A stretch of DNA of 64,000 nt from Nostoc sp. ATCC 53789 (GTDB lineage: Bacteria; Cyanobacteriota; Cyanobacteriia; Cyanobacteriales; Nostocaceae), in contig NZ_CP046703.1 in NCBI RefSeq assembly GCF_009873495.1, positions 5,422,501 through 5,486,500 on the forward strand, read 5' to 3'. Shown here in pieces: positions 41,096 through 50,206 of this stretch (position 1 is the first letter of the stretch; each line of letters starts with the position of its first letter). The translations under genes were made by a program, and so were the position numbers. The notes under the pieces are model-generated. The model was not told the DNA's origin. It saw nothing but the letters and a program-made list of their open reading frames with translations, and searched no databases.

Positions 41096-41161
41096 AGTTC
41101 TGAGTGCTGAGTTTCGAGTTAAGGCTCTGACTCAGCATTCGGTGACTCAGTACTCAGAACT
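41096..41161. repeat. inverted repeat between psbB and psbT
   Basis: AGTTCTGAGTGCTGAGT (41096-41112) is inverted, with one mismatch, at 41145-41161. It begins 11 bp after the psbB stop and could reduce read-through or stabilise the psbB message. Confidence 0.55.
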
Positions 41162-41195
41162 TTAATTACTGGCTGGATAGGCAGGAATTCATAAT

Positions 41196-41303
41196 ATGGA
41201 AAGCGTTGCGTACATCTTGATTTTTACTCTGTGTATAGGTACTATCTTTTTTGCGATCGCATTTCGCGAACCCCCTCGCTTTGAGAAACCAAAAGATAAG
41301 TAG
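41196..41303 (+). CDS. psbT: photosystem II reaction centre protein T
   Basis: This 35-residue single-helix subunit reads MESVAYILIFTLCIG, then TIFFAIAFREPPRF and a Lys-rich end, matching PsbT throughout. PsbT sits at the photosystem II dimer interface and helps assembly and repair. It lies 111 bp after psbB on the same strand with AGGA upstream of the ATG, and is followed by a hairpin terminator. Confidence 0.97.
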   Translation: MESVAYILIFTLCIGTIFFAIAFREPPRFEKPKDK

Positions 41304-41343
41304 ATCCTAATTACCAGACCTTTAGCTGATTTAAAGAAGTTAG

Positions 41344-41377
41344 TATCCGTTGCTACTAATTGTAGGAGCAACGGATA
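41344..41377 (+). terminator. terminator of the psbB-psbT unit
   Basis: TATCCGTTGCT (41344-41354) pairs perfectly with AGCAACGGATA (41367-41377), followed by a T-rich stretch. Confidence 0.75.
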
Positions 41378-41600
41378 TTATTGTGTTTGTCCTTTGTTAA
41401 TTTTAAATACTAAGTAAATAACCAATCATTTTTATATTGTGATATAATTTCCAATCTTGGGAGTAGATATGTGTTAATACTAGCTTTTCTGCGCTAGGAT
41501 GAAAAAGGATGTTAGGTGTAAACTGCCATAGAACTGCTTACATAGTACATCGCGCTTGTCGCACAACCTTTACGGAGACTAGAACCAGGAACAAATCAGC

Positions 41601-42728
41601 ATGGTCAATCAGAATTTAACCGCTACAGAAATTGGATTCACTCACGAAGATTTCGCTGCTCTACTTGACAAATACGATTATCATTTTAGCCCTGGCGATG
41701 TTGTGCCAGGAACAGTTTTCAGTATAGAGCCGCGCGGCGCTCTGATTGACATTGGTGCTAAAACCGCAGCATATATTCCTATACAAGAAATGTCTATTAA
41801 CCGGGTGGATAGCCCGGAAGAAGTCTTACAGTCAAACGAAACGCGTGAGTTTTTCATCCTTACCGATGAAAACGAAGATGGTCAATTAACCCTTTCCATT
41901 CGCCGTATTGAATATATGCGGGCTTGGGAACGTGTGCGACAGCTGCAAGCAGAAGATGCCACTGTCCGTTCTGGCGTGTTTGCAACCAATCGCGGTGGTG
42001 CATTGGTAAGGATTGAAGGATTACGTGGCTTTATCCCAGGTTCTCACATCAGTACTCGCAAACCTAAAGAAGAATTGGTAGGCGAAGAACTGCCATTGAA
42101 ATTCCTAGAGGTGGATGAAGAACGTAACCGCTTAGTTTTATCTCATCGTCGGGCGTTGGTTGAACGCAAGATGAACCGCCTAGAAGTCGGGGAAGTAGTA
42201 ATTGGTACAGTTCGCGGTATCAAACCCTACGGTGCTTTCATCGACATTGGTGGTGTCAGTGGTCTACTACACATTTCTGAGATTTCCCACGAACATATTG
42301 ATACACCTCATAGTGTGTTCAATGTCAATGATGAAGTGAAAGTGATGATCATTGACTTGGATGCAGAAAGGGGTCGCATTTCCCTATCTACCAAGCAGCT
42401 AGAACCCGAACCCGGCGACATGATTAAAAACCGGGATTTGGTTTACGATAAGGCAGAAGAAATGGCTGCTAAATATCGTGAACAACTGTTAGCCAAGCAA
42501 CAAGGTGCTACTGCTGCGCCTGCTGCACCTGCTGATGTTTTAGCAGAAGAAGATATTCCACCAGCAACAGAACTTGAAGACGAGATTCCACCAGCAGCAG
42601 AACTAGAAGAAGAAATTCCACCAGCAGCAGAAATTGAGGAAGTAACCCCAGTAGTTGCGGAAGTTCAAGAAGAGATTCCAGCAGCCACGGAAACTGAAGA
42701 AGAAATTCCAGCAGCTATTGAAGAATAA
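41601..42728 (+). CDS. rpsA: 30S ribosomal protein S1
   Basis: This 375-residue S1 protein has three S1 RNA-binding domains (about residues 30-103, 118-186 and 195-265; GTVFSIEPRGALIDIG, GVFATNRGGALVRIEG, GTVRGIKPYGAFIDIGGVSG). Three domains is the usual number in cyanobacteria, against six in E. coli. It helps load mRNA onto the 30S subunit. The last 75 residues are an acidic Glu/Pro/Ala-rich tail made of repeated EEIPPAAE-type units, probably disordered and variable between strains. A classical intrinsic terminator follows. Confidence 0.96.
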   Translation: MVNQNLTATEIGFTHEDFAALLDKYDYHFSPGDVVPGTVFSIEPRGALIDIGAKTAAYIPIQEMSINRVDSPEEVLQSNETREFFILTDENEDGQLTLSIRRIEYMRAWERVRQLQAEDATVRSGVFATNRGGALVRIEGLRGFIPGSHISTRKPKEELVGEELPLKFLEVDEERNRLVLSHRRALVERKMNRLEVGEVVIGTVRGIKPYGAFIDIGGVSGLLHISEISHEHIDTPHSVFNVNDEVKVMIIDLDAERGRISLSTKQLEPEPGDMIKNRDLVYDKAEEMAAKYREQLLAKQQGATAAPAAPADVLAEEDIPPATELEDEIPPAAELEEEIPPAAEIEEVTPVVAEVQEEIPAATETEEEIPAAIEE

Positions 42729-42780
42729 TACATTTTATAGTTTTACTTGTTTTTAAGTAAGAGTATTAAATCATTGTATA

Positions 42781-42804
42781 AAGAGGGAAAAACCCTCTTT
42801 TTTT
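42781..42804 (+). terminator. Rho-independent terminator of rpsA
   Basis: AAGAGGG-AAAAA-CCCTCTT followed by a T-run, 53 bp after the stop codon. Confidence 0.92.
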
Positions 42805-42881
42805 ATGTGGAAAATTAGGAACAGTTAGGGGTTAGGAATAAAAACTCATAACTTCTGACTAAATAAGTGGGGTGAAATATT

Positions 42882-43616
42882 GTGGCAACTATTAAATGTA
42901 GAAAAATCACTTTTGATAATATTCAAGCAATTTTGTTTGACAAAAACGGTACTCTAGAAGATTCAGAAACGTATTTGCGATCGCTCGCACAAAAGGCAAC
43001 AAGATTAATAGATGCTCAAATCCCTGGAACTGGGGAACCCCTATTAATGGCATTTGGCATCAATGGCAATCTTCTAGATCCGGCAGGCTTAATATCGGTA
43101 GCGAGTCGCCGCGAAACAGAAGTTGCGGCTGCGGCATATATTGCCGAAACAGGGAAAGGATGGTTTGAGTCCTTAAAAATAGCCCGTCAAGCTTTGGATG
43201 AAGCAGAAAAATACATCGAACAAACTCCTTCACCGCTATTTGTGGGTAGCTTAGACTTGTTGAAATACTTACGCAAAGGAGGCTTAAAACTCGGTATCCT
43301 CTCAGCTGCAACAACTGATGAAGTAAATAAGTTTGTAGCGCATCACCAATTAAGCGATTATATCCAGTTAAAAATGGGAGTAGATGAGGGACCGAGCAAA
43401 CCAGATCCAGTCCTATTTTTGCAAGCTTGCGAAGCATTGGGAGTTGAACCAGGTGCTACCTTGATGGTAGGTGATGCAGTTGGCGATATGCAAATGGCAC
43501 GTAATGCTAAAGCCGCAGGTTGTATTGGTATCACTTGGGTGGGTAAGTCAGATAATGTCCGAGGTGCAGATGTGGTGATTAATCAACTTGATGAAATCCA
43601 AATTTTAGAAGATTAG
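42882..43616 (+). CDS. HAD-superfamily hydrolase
   Basis: This 244-residue haloacid-dehalogenase-fold phosphatase starts at GTG 42882. Motif I reads ILFDKNGTLEDS, with the nucleophile Asp present but Asn in the place of the usual general-acid Asp (DxDGT). Motif II is in GILSAATT, motif III Lys in PSKPDPVLF, and motif IV is GDAVGDMQMA. The helical cap at about 30-115 makes it a phosphoglycolate-phosphatase-like member. The substrate is unknown; the motif I change may lower or alter activity. It stands alone, closed by a GC-rich hairpin terminator. Confidence 0.85.
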   Translation: MATIKCRKITFDNIQAILFDKNGTLEDSETYLRSLAQKATRLIDAQIPGTGEPLLMAFGINGNLLDPAGLISVASRRETEVAAAAYIAETGKGWFESLKIARQALDEAEKYIEQTPSPLFVGSLDLLKYLRKGGLKLGILSAATTDEVNKFVAHHQLSDYIQLKMGVDEGPSKPDPVLFLQACEALGVEPGATLMVGDAVGDMQMARNAKAAGCIGITWVGKSDNVRGADVVINQLDEIQILED

Positions 43617-43702
43617 CAGCCTTAACAAGTAGAATTCGCAGAGGTTACGGGCACACAAACAAGAGTTACACCGATTTGGTCTAAGGTTAAATCAAGAGTC
43701 TG

Positions 43703-43723
43703 AAACCCGCCTGCGCGGGTTTT
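43703..43723 (+). terminator. Rho-independent terminator of the HAD gene
   Basis: AAACCCGC-CTGC-GCGGGTTT with a following T. Confidence 0.8.
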
Positions 43724-43865
43724 GACTTTATAGACGCGGTTTCTAACAGCCGATTTTAGGTTAAGTTGACTAAAGCGAAATATCTTGCATTTATCATACT
43801 ATTTTTCTTATGTCAAGTAAAACAGGCTAAAATATTAATTACTTCTCACAATTGCGAAACAAGCC

Positions 43866-44456
43866 ATGCAAAACACAGAAACGACGTTAAGGCTTCGCCT
43901 GTGGACAGTTGAAGAATACCATCGGATGGCTGAGGCTGGGATTTTTGGTGCAGATGAACGAGTAGAACTCCTAGAAGGAAAGATTATTTGGATGATTGCT
44001 AAAGGGACAGCCCATCGTTCAGCAGTGGGGAGAACAGATAGATTACTGCAAAATAGTTTGAGAAATCGGGCTTGGGTATGTATTCAAGACCCAGTAAAGT
44101 TAAACGCACGATCTGAACCAGAACCGGATATAGCTGTCGTTAAAGTAGATCCACTAGACTACGCAGACCACCATCCCACTCCAAAAGAAGTTTATCTGAT
44201 TATTGAAGTAGCAGATAGCAGCCTGAAACTAGACTGCGAAATCAAAGCTAAAGCCTACTCGCAAGCGGGAATTACAGATTATTGGGTGTTAGATGTGGTT
44301 AGTCGTCAATTGCACGTCTTTCGAGAACCAACTCAGGATGGCTATCAAAGTGAAGTGATTTTGGCAGAAGATGCGACTATTTCACCTTTAGAGTTTCCTG
44401 ATTTGAGCATTACGGTTTTAGAAATGTTACCGCCCGTAATTCTAATTGCATCATAG
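43866..44456 (+). CDS. Uma2-family (DUF820) putative endonuclease
   Basis: This 196-residue protein is of the Uma2/DUF820 restriction-endonuclease-like family, greatly expanded in cyanobacteria. Visible signatures: LWTVEEYHRMAEAGIFGADE, the acidic PEPDIAVV, the IIEVADSS strand and the Lys in KAKAYSQAGITDYWVLD, together giving a PD-(D/E)xK-type active site. Biological role is unproven; many members are found near mobile DNA. It stands alone between the HAD gene and the end of the NRPS operon, with which it is convergent. Confidence 0.88.
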   Translation: MQNTETTLRLRLWTVEEYHRMAEAGIFGADERVELLEGKIIWMIAKGTAHRSAVGRTDRLLQNSLRNRAWVCIQDPVKLNARSEPEPDIAVVKVDPLDYADHHPTPKEVYLIIEVADSSLKLDCEIKAKAYSQAGITDYWVLDVVSRQLHVFREPTQDGYQSEVILAEDATISPLEFPDLSITVLEMLPPVILIAS

Positions 44457-44527
44457 TTGAGAGTTAATTTCACCAAAAATAACGTGTTTAAGCCCGCAGT
44501 AAGCATACCCAGAGTGACAAAATAAAA

Positions 44528-44956
44528 TTACTTTCTAATATTAATATTATTTATTTTTGTCCCCAGAATTGATTGCTCTTTATCCTTCATTAAAAATTTA
44601 GAACTATTAATTTTCATAACTTCATAATTTTCTACCATAAGCACCGAACCTAAAGTAGCCACCATATCTGCAATAGATATCTTAAAAACTAGTGGTATCC
44701 TTAAATTCAAAAAGGATTTTGGCATAGTTTTAACATTTAAATACAATTTTTTTTGACTTACATACCATACCCCAGTAAATTTATTACCTGTTATAAGTTC
44801 TTTAGGTTTAGAGAAAAGCAATGTTTGAACTGTGGTTTGTTCATAAGTCATATCATCTTTAAATTCAATAGTAACTTTTTCGGAGGACGTATCAAAACGC
44901 CATTTTCCAAAAAGTAAAATTTCTATTTCTATATCAGAATGCTTACTATTACTCAT
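44528..44956 (-). CDS. hypothetical protein at the end of the NRPS operon
   Basis: This 142-residue protein starts MSNSKHSDIEIEILLFGKWR. The ATG at 44956 has GAGGA seven bases upstream; a TTG four codons earlier is the alternative. It is rich in alternating hydrophobic residues (GKWRF, VWYVSQKKLYLNV), which suggests a beta-barrel of lipocalin type, but no family is recognised. It begins only 25 bp after the stop of the GUN4-domain gene, so it is likely the last gene of that transcription unit. Confidence 0.6.
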   Translation of the reverse strand: MSNSKHSDIEIEILLFGKWRFDTSSEKVTIEFKDDMTYEQTTVQTLLFSKPKELITGNKFTGVWYVSQKKLYLNVKTMPKSFLNLRIPLVFKISIADMVATLGSVLMVENYEVMKINSSKFLMKDKEQSILGTKINNINIRK

Positions 44957-44981
44957 GTTTATCCTCAAATTAGCTTTAGCT

Positions 44982-46700
44982 CTAATTTTTCCTATTCTTA
45001 ATAAATGTGCGATTATCGCATAAGAAACTTTCGTTACAAGTTTTTATACGAGAAAAGAATAAATGCATCTGCCAAACTAACCAAGACTTGACCCGCCAAG
45101 CTCCCATTGAAAGGTGTTCTGTAGATGATTTTGGGGATAAGTCAAAACTATGTTGATCGTAGTGTAACCATTGTGCTGGCAAGTGTCCCATCGGTGTCAT
45201 AGGGGACAATTTAAAAGTTAGTTGCTCATAGTCTAACCAGTTTCCCTCTTTTCGCCAACCAAGGCGATCGCCAAGTCTTTTTTCTGTTTCGTAGTCTACC
45301 TGACCACCCATTTCGCTCCAGATAGTTTGCTGAACAGTAAAGCCGAAATAGCCATAACTATATTGATCCCAAAGTTGATCGATAGTGTGAAGGTCTTGAC
45401 AAGAAAAGTTATCAATATCTTCCTTATAAACTTCATTCCAATAATTTTTACTCATGACTTTTAACATTATTTTAGTGGTTTCAATATCAGCCTCTTTCCA
45501 ATGATGTTGTGCTAGGAGATCCCGCAATTGGTTATAATCAATACCTTTATTGCTGGGAAATTTTTTTGGCAACGTAACATTGTTATTAGTTAGCCCTATC
45601 AATCCTATTTCTTCAACAGGAGATAGAGAATCTGTAGAGACAAAATTTACTTCTGCTATACTTAGCGCTTTTCTTTGATCTGTTAGTTGCTTGGATATAT
45701 AGTTAGATATTAGATCAATGCCCTTGTCTAAAAAGACACCATTTTCGCTCAAATCAAAATTATGGATTTGCCAATCTAATAATTGAGATTGAATAAAAGC
45801 ATCTTTTAATCTGGCTTTTTTCTCATAACTTGTCACCATAAAATCGAGAAAACTTTCAGAAATAGCCTCGTTTTTTTCCAGGTTAAACAAGTTTGATTGA
45901 TACTTTAAAATATTATCTCCTAAATTTTTAATATCTCCAACAGTTGCATAAAAATATTCATCTACTTTTATGACTTCATCTATTAAAGATTGAAAGGGAC
46001 TAAAGTAATCTTGTAAAGAATTTTCAAGGTTGATTGCAGTGTGGGCAATTTTAGCTATTTCTTGACGAATTTTATAGGCTTTTCTTTGATATTCGTAAAT
46101 CTCTTGATATACTTCTAAATCTTTTACTATTTGTTGAACAACTTCTTTTTGATTTTTTGTATCTTCTGCAAGGTTTTTAATCCCTTCACCAAGCAATTTT
46201 ATTTTTTCTAGCATTAAGAAATAAGCATTACTCAATAGCAAAACTGCTTTGAGATTTTCTTGCTTTTCCCATGTTAGCTCATCAAGTATTTTCGGATTGT
46301 TATGGTTTTTTAGCTCTAATTTACTTCTTTCGTCTTCTAAGGTTTTTATAGCCAAATATTTTTGTTTAAATAATTCTTTTAAGTCATCCGCAAGATTTAA
46401 TAAAAAATCATGATAATTGTCCTTGTAATTTTCTAAAAAATCAATAATATGGCTGTAATCTTTAATAAATAATTGGATTTCCTGAAAAACTTCTCCTTGG
46501 CTAATTTCTTCTTTTCGCTTAATTATCCCGCCAAGTTGATGACGATATCGAACGCCTTCTTTAATTAATCTTTGACGTTCTCTAATTTTTTTCTGAACTA
46601 TTTTTACAGCATTATTTTTTAGAACTGGTAATTGATAGGTTCTTTCATAAATGGAAATAGTCTTGTAAGTAATTAGTTGTCTTTGCTGTTTAGTTAGCAT
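44982..46700 (-). CDS. coiled-coil protein with C-terminal GUN4 domain
   Basis: This 572-residue protein is long-helical and coiled-coil over about 20-340 (Lys/Glu/Leu-rich). A GUN4 domain follows at about 385-500: YNQLRDLLAQHHWKEADIET, MLKVMSKNY, FSCQDLHTIDQLWDQYS and RFGF-like YFGFTVQQTIW. In classical GUN4 the domain binds porphyrins and stimulates Mg-chelatase; in larger cyanobacterial proteins it is a module of unknown ligand. The tail contains two related segments (WLDYEQLTFKLSPMTPMGHL and WLHYDQHSFDLSPKSSTEHL), an internal duplication. It begins 30 bp after the ABC exporter stop, so it probably belongs to the NRPS operon. Its role there is unknown. Confidence 0.8.
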   Translation of the reverse strand: MLTKQQRQLITYKTISIYERTYQLPVLKNNAVKIVQKKIRERQRLIKEGVRYRHQLGGIIKRKEEISQGEVFQEIQLFIKDYSHIIDFLENYKDNYHDFLLNLADDLKELFKQKYLAIKTLEDERSKLELKNHNNPKILDELTWEKQENLKAVLLLSNAYFLMLEKIKLLGEGIKNLAEDTKNQKEVVQQIVKDLEVYQEIYEYQRKAYKIRQEIAKIAHTAINLENSLQDYFSPFQSLIDEVIKVDEYFYATVGDIKNLGDNILKYQSNLFNLEKNEAISESFLDFMVTSYEKKARLKDAFIQSQLLDWQIHNFDLSENGVFLDKGIDLISNYISKQLTDQRKALSIAEVNFVSTDSLSPVEEIGLIGLTNNNVTLPKKFPSNKGIDYNQLRDLLAQHHWKEADIETTKIMLKVMSKNYWNEVYKEDIDNFSCQDLHTIDQLWDQYSYGYFGFTVQQTIWSEMGGQVDYETEKRLGDRLGWRKEGNWLDYEQLTFKLSPMTPMGHLPAQWLHYDQHSFDLSPKSSTEHLSMGAWRVKSWLVWQMHLFFSRIKTCNESFLCDNRTFIKNRKN

Positions 46701-46730
46701 GACCTTGATTTTAAAAAGTAAAAATATTCG

Positions 46731-48758
46731 TTAAGCTCTTACCCATTTCAACACCTTTGGGTCTTTGTCATAGCGGTAGGTAAAGCCATCATTAGCAGTA
46801 ATGGACTTCCCAAGGCTAGCCTTGCTTCTGATGGTGTTAATGCTACAGTCTGTTAATGTCTGCATTTCTTTATGAGAAAGACCTTCGACTGTACTTATCT
46901 CAATAGATGTTTCTGGTTTAGTTTGGTATTCATTGTTGGGTAAAACATCTATTGTAATTTCAGGCTTTTTAGGAAGATTAATGACAGCTTCTTTTGCTTT
47001 TTGTAGTTGATAATCCTGTACGCTAATAATTTTCCAGCTAGAATCTCCTGATAGTTCCAAAACCCATTGATGATAATTAAATAAACTTTCTCTATGTCCC
47101 ACACTGATAAAAGTTGTTTTTGTGTTTTGCAACTGTTGATATAAACTCTCTTCATTTTTCAAATCTAAAGCACTTGTTGCTTCATCTAATATAGTAAATC
47201 TAGGATGAGTAATTAGTAGTCGTGCAAATGCAAGGCGTTGTTGTTCTCCTAGTGATAATATGTTCTCCCAAGGAACTTCTGTATCAAAGCCATCTACTCG
47301 ACTCAACAAGTTTTGTAGGTTGACTTGTTGCAAAACTTCTTTGAGTTCTGCATCGGTCATCTTACGAGTTGTATTGGGATAGAGCAATTGTTCACGCAAA
47401 GTTCCCAAAATTATATAAGGACGTTGGGGCAAAAATAACACTTCTTCTAATGGAGGTCGCACCAGACGACCAGTACCTGCATTCCACAAGCCAGCGATCG
47501 CTCTCAATAGAGAGCTTTTACCTCGACCACTAGGCCCAACAATCAATAAGCCTTCTCCAGGTTGAACCTCAAGTGACAAATCTTCAACAATCACCTGTTC
47601 ATAGTTGGGTGTTTGTAAAGTGATATTCTCAAAAGCGAGATGGTTTTCTTCTATTGTTTTAATAGTACTTACTTTCTCTGGTTCTTTGGTAACAAATTCT
47701 AAAGCATCTGTAAACTCACCCAAACGTTGAACGTAACTAGAAAATCGTCCCGAAGTTGCAAATTCTCTAATTAATTCTGCCATAGCAGTAGCAAACAAAT
47801 TACAAGCTAAACTGGCTTGAGCAATTTCTCCAAATTCAATTTCACCTCTAATCTGTAAAGGCCCGAATACTATAAATGGAAATATTTGGATAGCCGCCTG
47901 ATATCCTCTGTTAAAAATATCCTGAGTTAACTCCCAATTAATCTTGCGTTTAGCACTTTGAATAATATTATTAAATCTTTGCTGGATTATATTTAATTCT
48001 TTTTTTTCTCCCTGAAAGAAAGCTATTGATTCAGCGTGATTACGTACATGAGTCAGGCTATAAGCATAGTTTGCATCAAATTCGAGTTCCTCTTGTTTAA
48101 TCTTATTCAATTCTTGAGCCAAATAAACAGCAATTAAATTGCCTATTATCGTATAAACAACCAATACAACTGCAACAAATTGGGAGAGAGACCAGATAAT
48201 TATTAAAAAAGTTGCCATCTCCAGCACTTTTTCTAGAAAAGTAGCCGAAAACGTGAGAGCATTTCTGATTAAAGGTTCAATTTCTTGGGATATTCGTTGA
48301 TCTGGATTATCAATATCGGATTTGAAATTGATTTTATAATAGGCACGATTGCTTAAATATTTTTCTAAAACATGATTATTTAGCCATTCATACCAATCAA
48401 GAGCGATTTTTTTTCTAACAAATTTAGAAAATCCTACTAAGAGTGTTACGCAGATAAGGGCAGCACCATAAACTAATAATGTATTAATAAATTCATTAAA
48501 ATCTTTTTCTTCAGTAATGATATCTAGCAAATAGCGGCTAACAAAACTATTAAAGGCACTTACACCGACAAGCATTATTATTAATAATATCAGGATGATG
48601 AGCATTCCCCATGCACGAATCACGTCTGAAAATGCTCGTCCCAATGCCTCTGTGGGATACCAGTAAGGCCCTGCGATCGCTTTGATATCTTCCCAAAATT
48701 GAGTAAAAGCTGAAGGGGTATTGGTTAGGGATTGATTATGAACGGTTTTAGATTGCAT
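46731..48758 (-). CDS. SbmA/BacA-type ABC transporter, fused permease-ATPase (AptF-like)
   Basis: This 675-residue half-transporter has six membrane helices at about 50-330 of the ABC_membrane_2 (SbmA/BacA, ABCD) type, then an ATPase: Walker A GPSGRGKSS, signature LSLGEQQR, Walker B FTILDEATSALD and H-loop SVGHR. A C-terminal extension of about 100 residues ends in a helix-turn-helix-like segment (LSHKEMQTLTDCSINTIRSK), which is unusual for exporters. It probably acts as a homodimer and exports the NRPS peptide, corresponding to aptF of anabaenopeptin clusters. It lies 203 bp after the isopropylmalate-synthase-like gene, a gap containing a 9-bp hairpin. Confidence 0.88.
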   Translation of the reverse strand: MQSKTVHNQSLTNTPSAFTQFWEDIKAIAGPYWYPTEALGRAFSDVIRAWGMLIILILLIIMLVGVSAFNSFVSRYLLDIITEEKDFNEFINTLLVYGAALICVTLLVGFSKFVRKKIALDWYEWLNNHVLEKYLSNRAYYKINFKSDIDNPDQRISQEIEPLIRNALTFSATFLEKVLEMATFLIIIWSLSQFVAVVLVVYTIIGNLIAVYLAQELNKIKQEELEFDANYAYSLTHVRNHAESIAFFQGEKKELNIIQQRFNNIIQSAKRKINWELTQDIFNRGYQAAIQIFPFIVFGPLQIRGEIEFGEIAQASLACNLFATAMAELIREFATSGRFSSYVQRLGEFTDALEFVTKEPEKVSTIKTIEENHLAFENITLQTPNYEQVIVEDLSLEVQPGEGLLIVGPSGRGKSSLLRAIAGLWNAGTGRLVRPPLEEVLFLPQRPYIILGTLREQLLYPNTTRKMTDAELKEVLQQVNLQNLLSRVDGFDTEVPWENILSLGEQQRLAFARLLITHPRFTILDEATSALDLKNEESLYQQLQNTKTTFISVGHRESLFNYHQWVLELSGDSSWKIISVQDYQLQKAKEAVINLPKKPEITIDVLPNNEYQTKPETSIEISTVEGLSHKEMQTLTDCSINTIRSKASLGKSITANDGFTYRYDKDPKVLKWVRA

Positions 48759-48899
48759 ATTCTCGAAATCAGTTAAGACTCTTAAGGCTGACTGAATAAT
48801 TTTGGTATTTTACTATATTGACTACATTCTTTGTTTTGCAATGCTTTTAGGGTTTTACAGTAATGTGCAAACAAAGTCTATATGTTTTAGCTGTAGGAT

Positions 48900-48945
48900 G
48901 TAGCTCGCGGATATTTTTTCCCATCCCATGACAGTAGCGAGCTAC
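48900..48945. repeat. hairpin between exporter and synthase genes
   Basis: GTAGCTCGC (48900-48908) pairs with GCGAGCTAC (48937-48945) around a 28-nt loop. It may act as a processing site or partial terminator inside the operon. Confidence 0.45.
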
Positions 48946-48961
48946 TATACGAGAACATAGA

Positions 48962-50140
48962 TTATTTAAAGACCCCATTTTTCCATAACTCTAATACCTC
49001 GTTGGCTGTAAAATAACGTTCTTGCTCAACAGCAAGAGATTTGATTACTGAGCGCATTTTTTCATATTGATTTCTGGGTTGGGGATTTTGTAGTTGCTTT
49101 TCAAATAGATATTGAAAATTGCTGACTCCACTCCATTTACCGAAGAGAACTTCTATAGTGCTGTAACGCAAAGCAGCATAGCTTTGAGGATCGCTAAACA
49201 AAGAATTGACATGGATACCTGATTCGTGACGTTGAGCAGTTTGAGAGTAAGGGGGAGCAGGACGAATCCCTAGTTGCTCTATGTAATTAGTCACTGCGGC
49301 GATCGCATCATAATTAATCCCTTTGACTTCGATTCCGAAACGGACTCGCAACCCATTTAATACCTGCTCAATCGCAACATTTCCGGCTCTCTCACCAATC
49401 CCGGAAAATGTACCCGATACTAAAGTCGCTCCGGCCATAACGGACTGGAGAGTATTTTCGAGAGCCAAGCCCATGTCATTGTGGTAGTGTACCCCGAAAG
49501 CAACGCCTGTTGTACGTTGGAGCAGATCATTAACCCAGATATAACTCTTTTCTGGACTGAGGATTCCGACTGTATCACAAAGCAAAAAGTTTTCAATATA
49601 AGGGCTACATGAGCGGATACATTGCACTAAAAAGTCAAAATCGGCTCTTGAGGCATCCTCGGCGGCAAAGTCTACCCTAAGACCAGCAACCTTAGTGGCA
49701 TAGCGTAAATTTTCGACAATTGTATCAATAGCGTTTTGGCGAATTATTTCGATTACTTTTTTAGGGATATCGTCATCAATGGTTTTTCCTTTAAACTCGT
49801 TCAACAAACGGATCTGAGGATCTCGCAAAAACAGCAGGCGATCGGAAAGACCATAAAAAAGGATAATGCGCTTAACTCCGTACATTTTTGCTTTATCAAT
49901 GTACTCCTTTCCCATTAAGGTACAAGCAGTGAGCAGACTATCAAATCCCTCTAATACTAATGATTTGACTAATTCTTCTTCTTGTTTACAAACACTGGGC
50001 ATGATAGCGAGTCCATCGACTCCCGTTTGAGCAATGGAATAGGCAAGTTTTTGTTTAGTTGGATAAGAGAAGAAGATGCCTGCTTGTTGTTCTCCATCAC
50101 GCAGGGTTTCATCGGAAATTCTGATAGAAATAGTTTCCAT
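48962..50140 (-). CDS. isopropylmalate/homocitrate synthase-like enzyme (AptE/HphA-like)
   Basis: This 392-residue DRE-TIM metallolyase begins with ISDETLRDGEQQAG, whose Arg-Asp and the later HYHND supply the metal and catalytic residues. GTFSGIGERAGN and ESGIHVNSLF are typical of alpha-isopropylmalate and homocitrate synthases. It lacks the C-terminal LeuA regulatory domain. In anabaenopeptin and homophenylalanine pathways an enzyme of this type (AptE, HphA) condenses acetyl-CoA with an aryl-pyruvate to lengthen Tyr or Phe to homo-Tyr or homo-Phe. Its place directly after the NRPS thioesterase module supports that role. A primary-metabolism homocitrate synthase is the alternative. Confidence 0.85.
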   Translation of the reverse strand: METISIRISDETLRDGEQQAGIFFSYPTKQKLAYSIAQTGVDGLAIMPSVCKQEEELVKSLVLEGFDSLLTACTLMGKEYIDKAKMYGVKRIILFYGLSDRLLFLRDPQIRLLNEFKGKTIDDDIPKKVIEIIRQNAIDTIVENLRYATKVAGLRVDFAAEDASRADFDFLVQCIRSCSPYIENFLLCDTVGILSPEKSYIWVNDLLQRTTGVAFGVHYHNDMGLALENTLQSVMAGATLVSGTFSGIGERAGNVAIEQVLNGLRVRFGIEVKGINYDAIAAVTNYIEQLGIRPAPPYSQTAQRHESGIHVNSLFSDPQSYAALRYSTIEVLFGKWSGVSNFQYLFEKQLQNPQPRNQYEKMRSVIKSLAVEQERYFTANEVLELWKNGVFK

Positions 50141-50206
50141 TATACCTATTGCAGAATCATTTTATAGTGGGCTAAAGAAAAGGTAAGAATAGACTATTGA
50201 AATACT

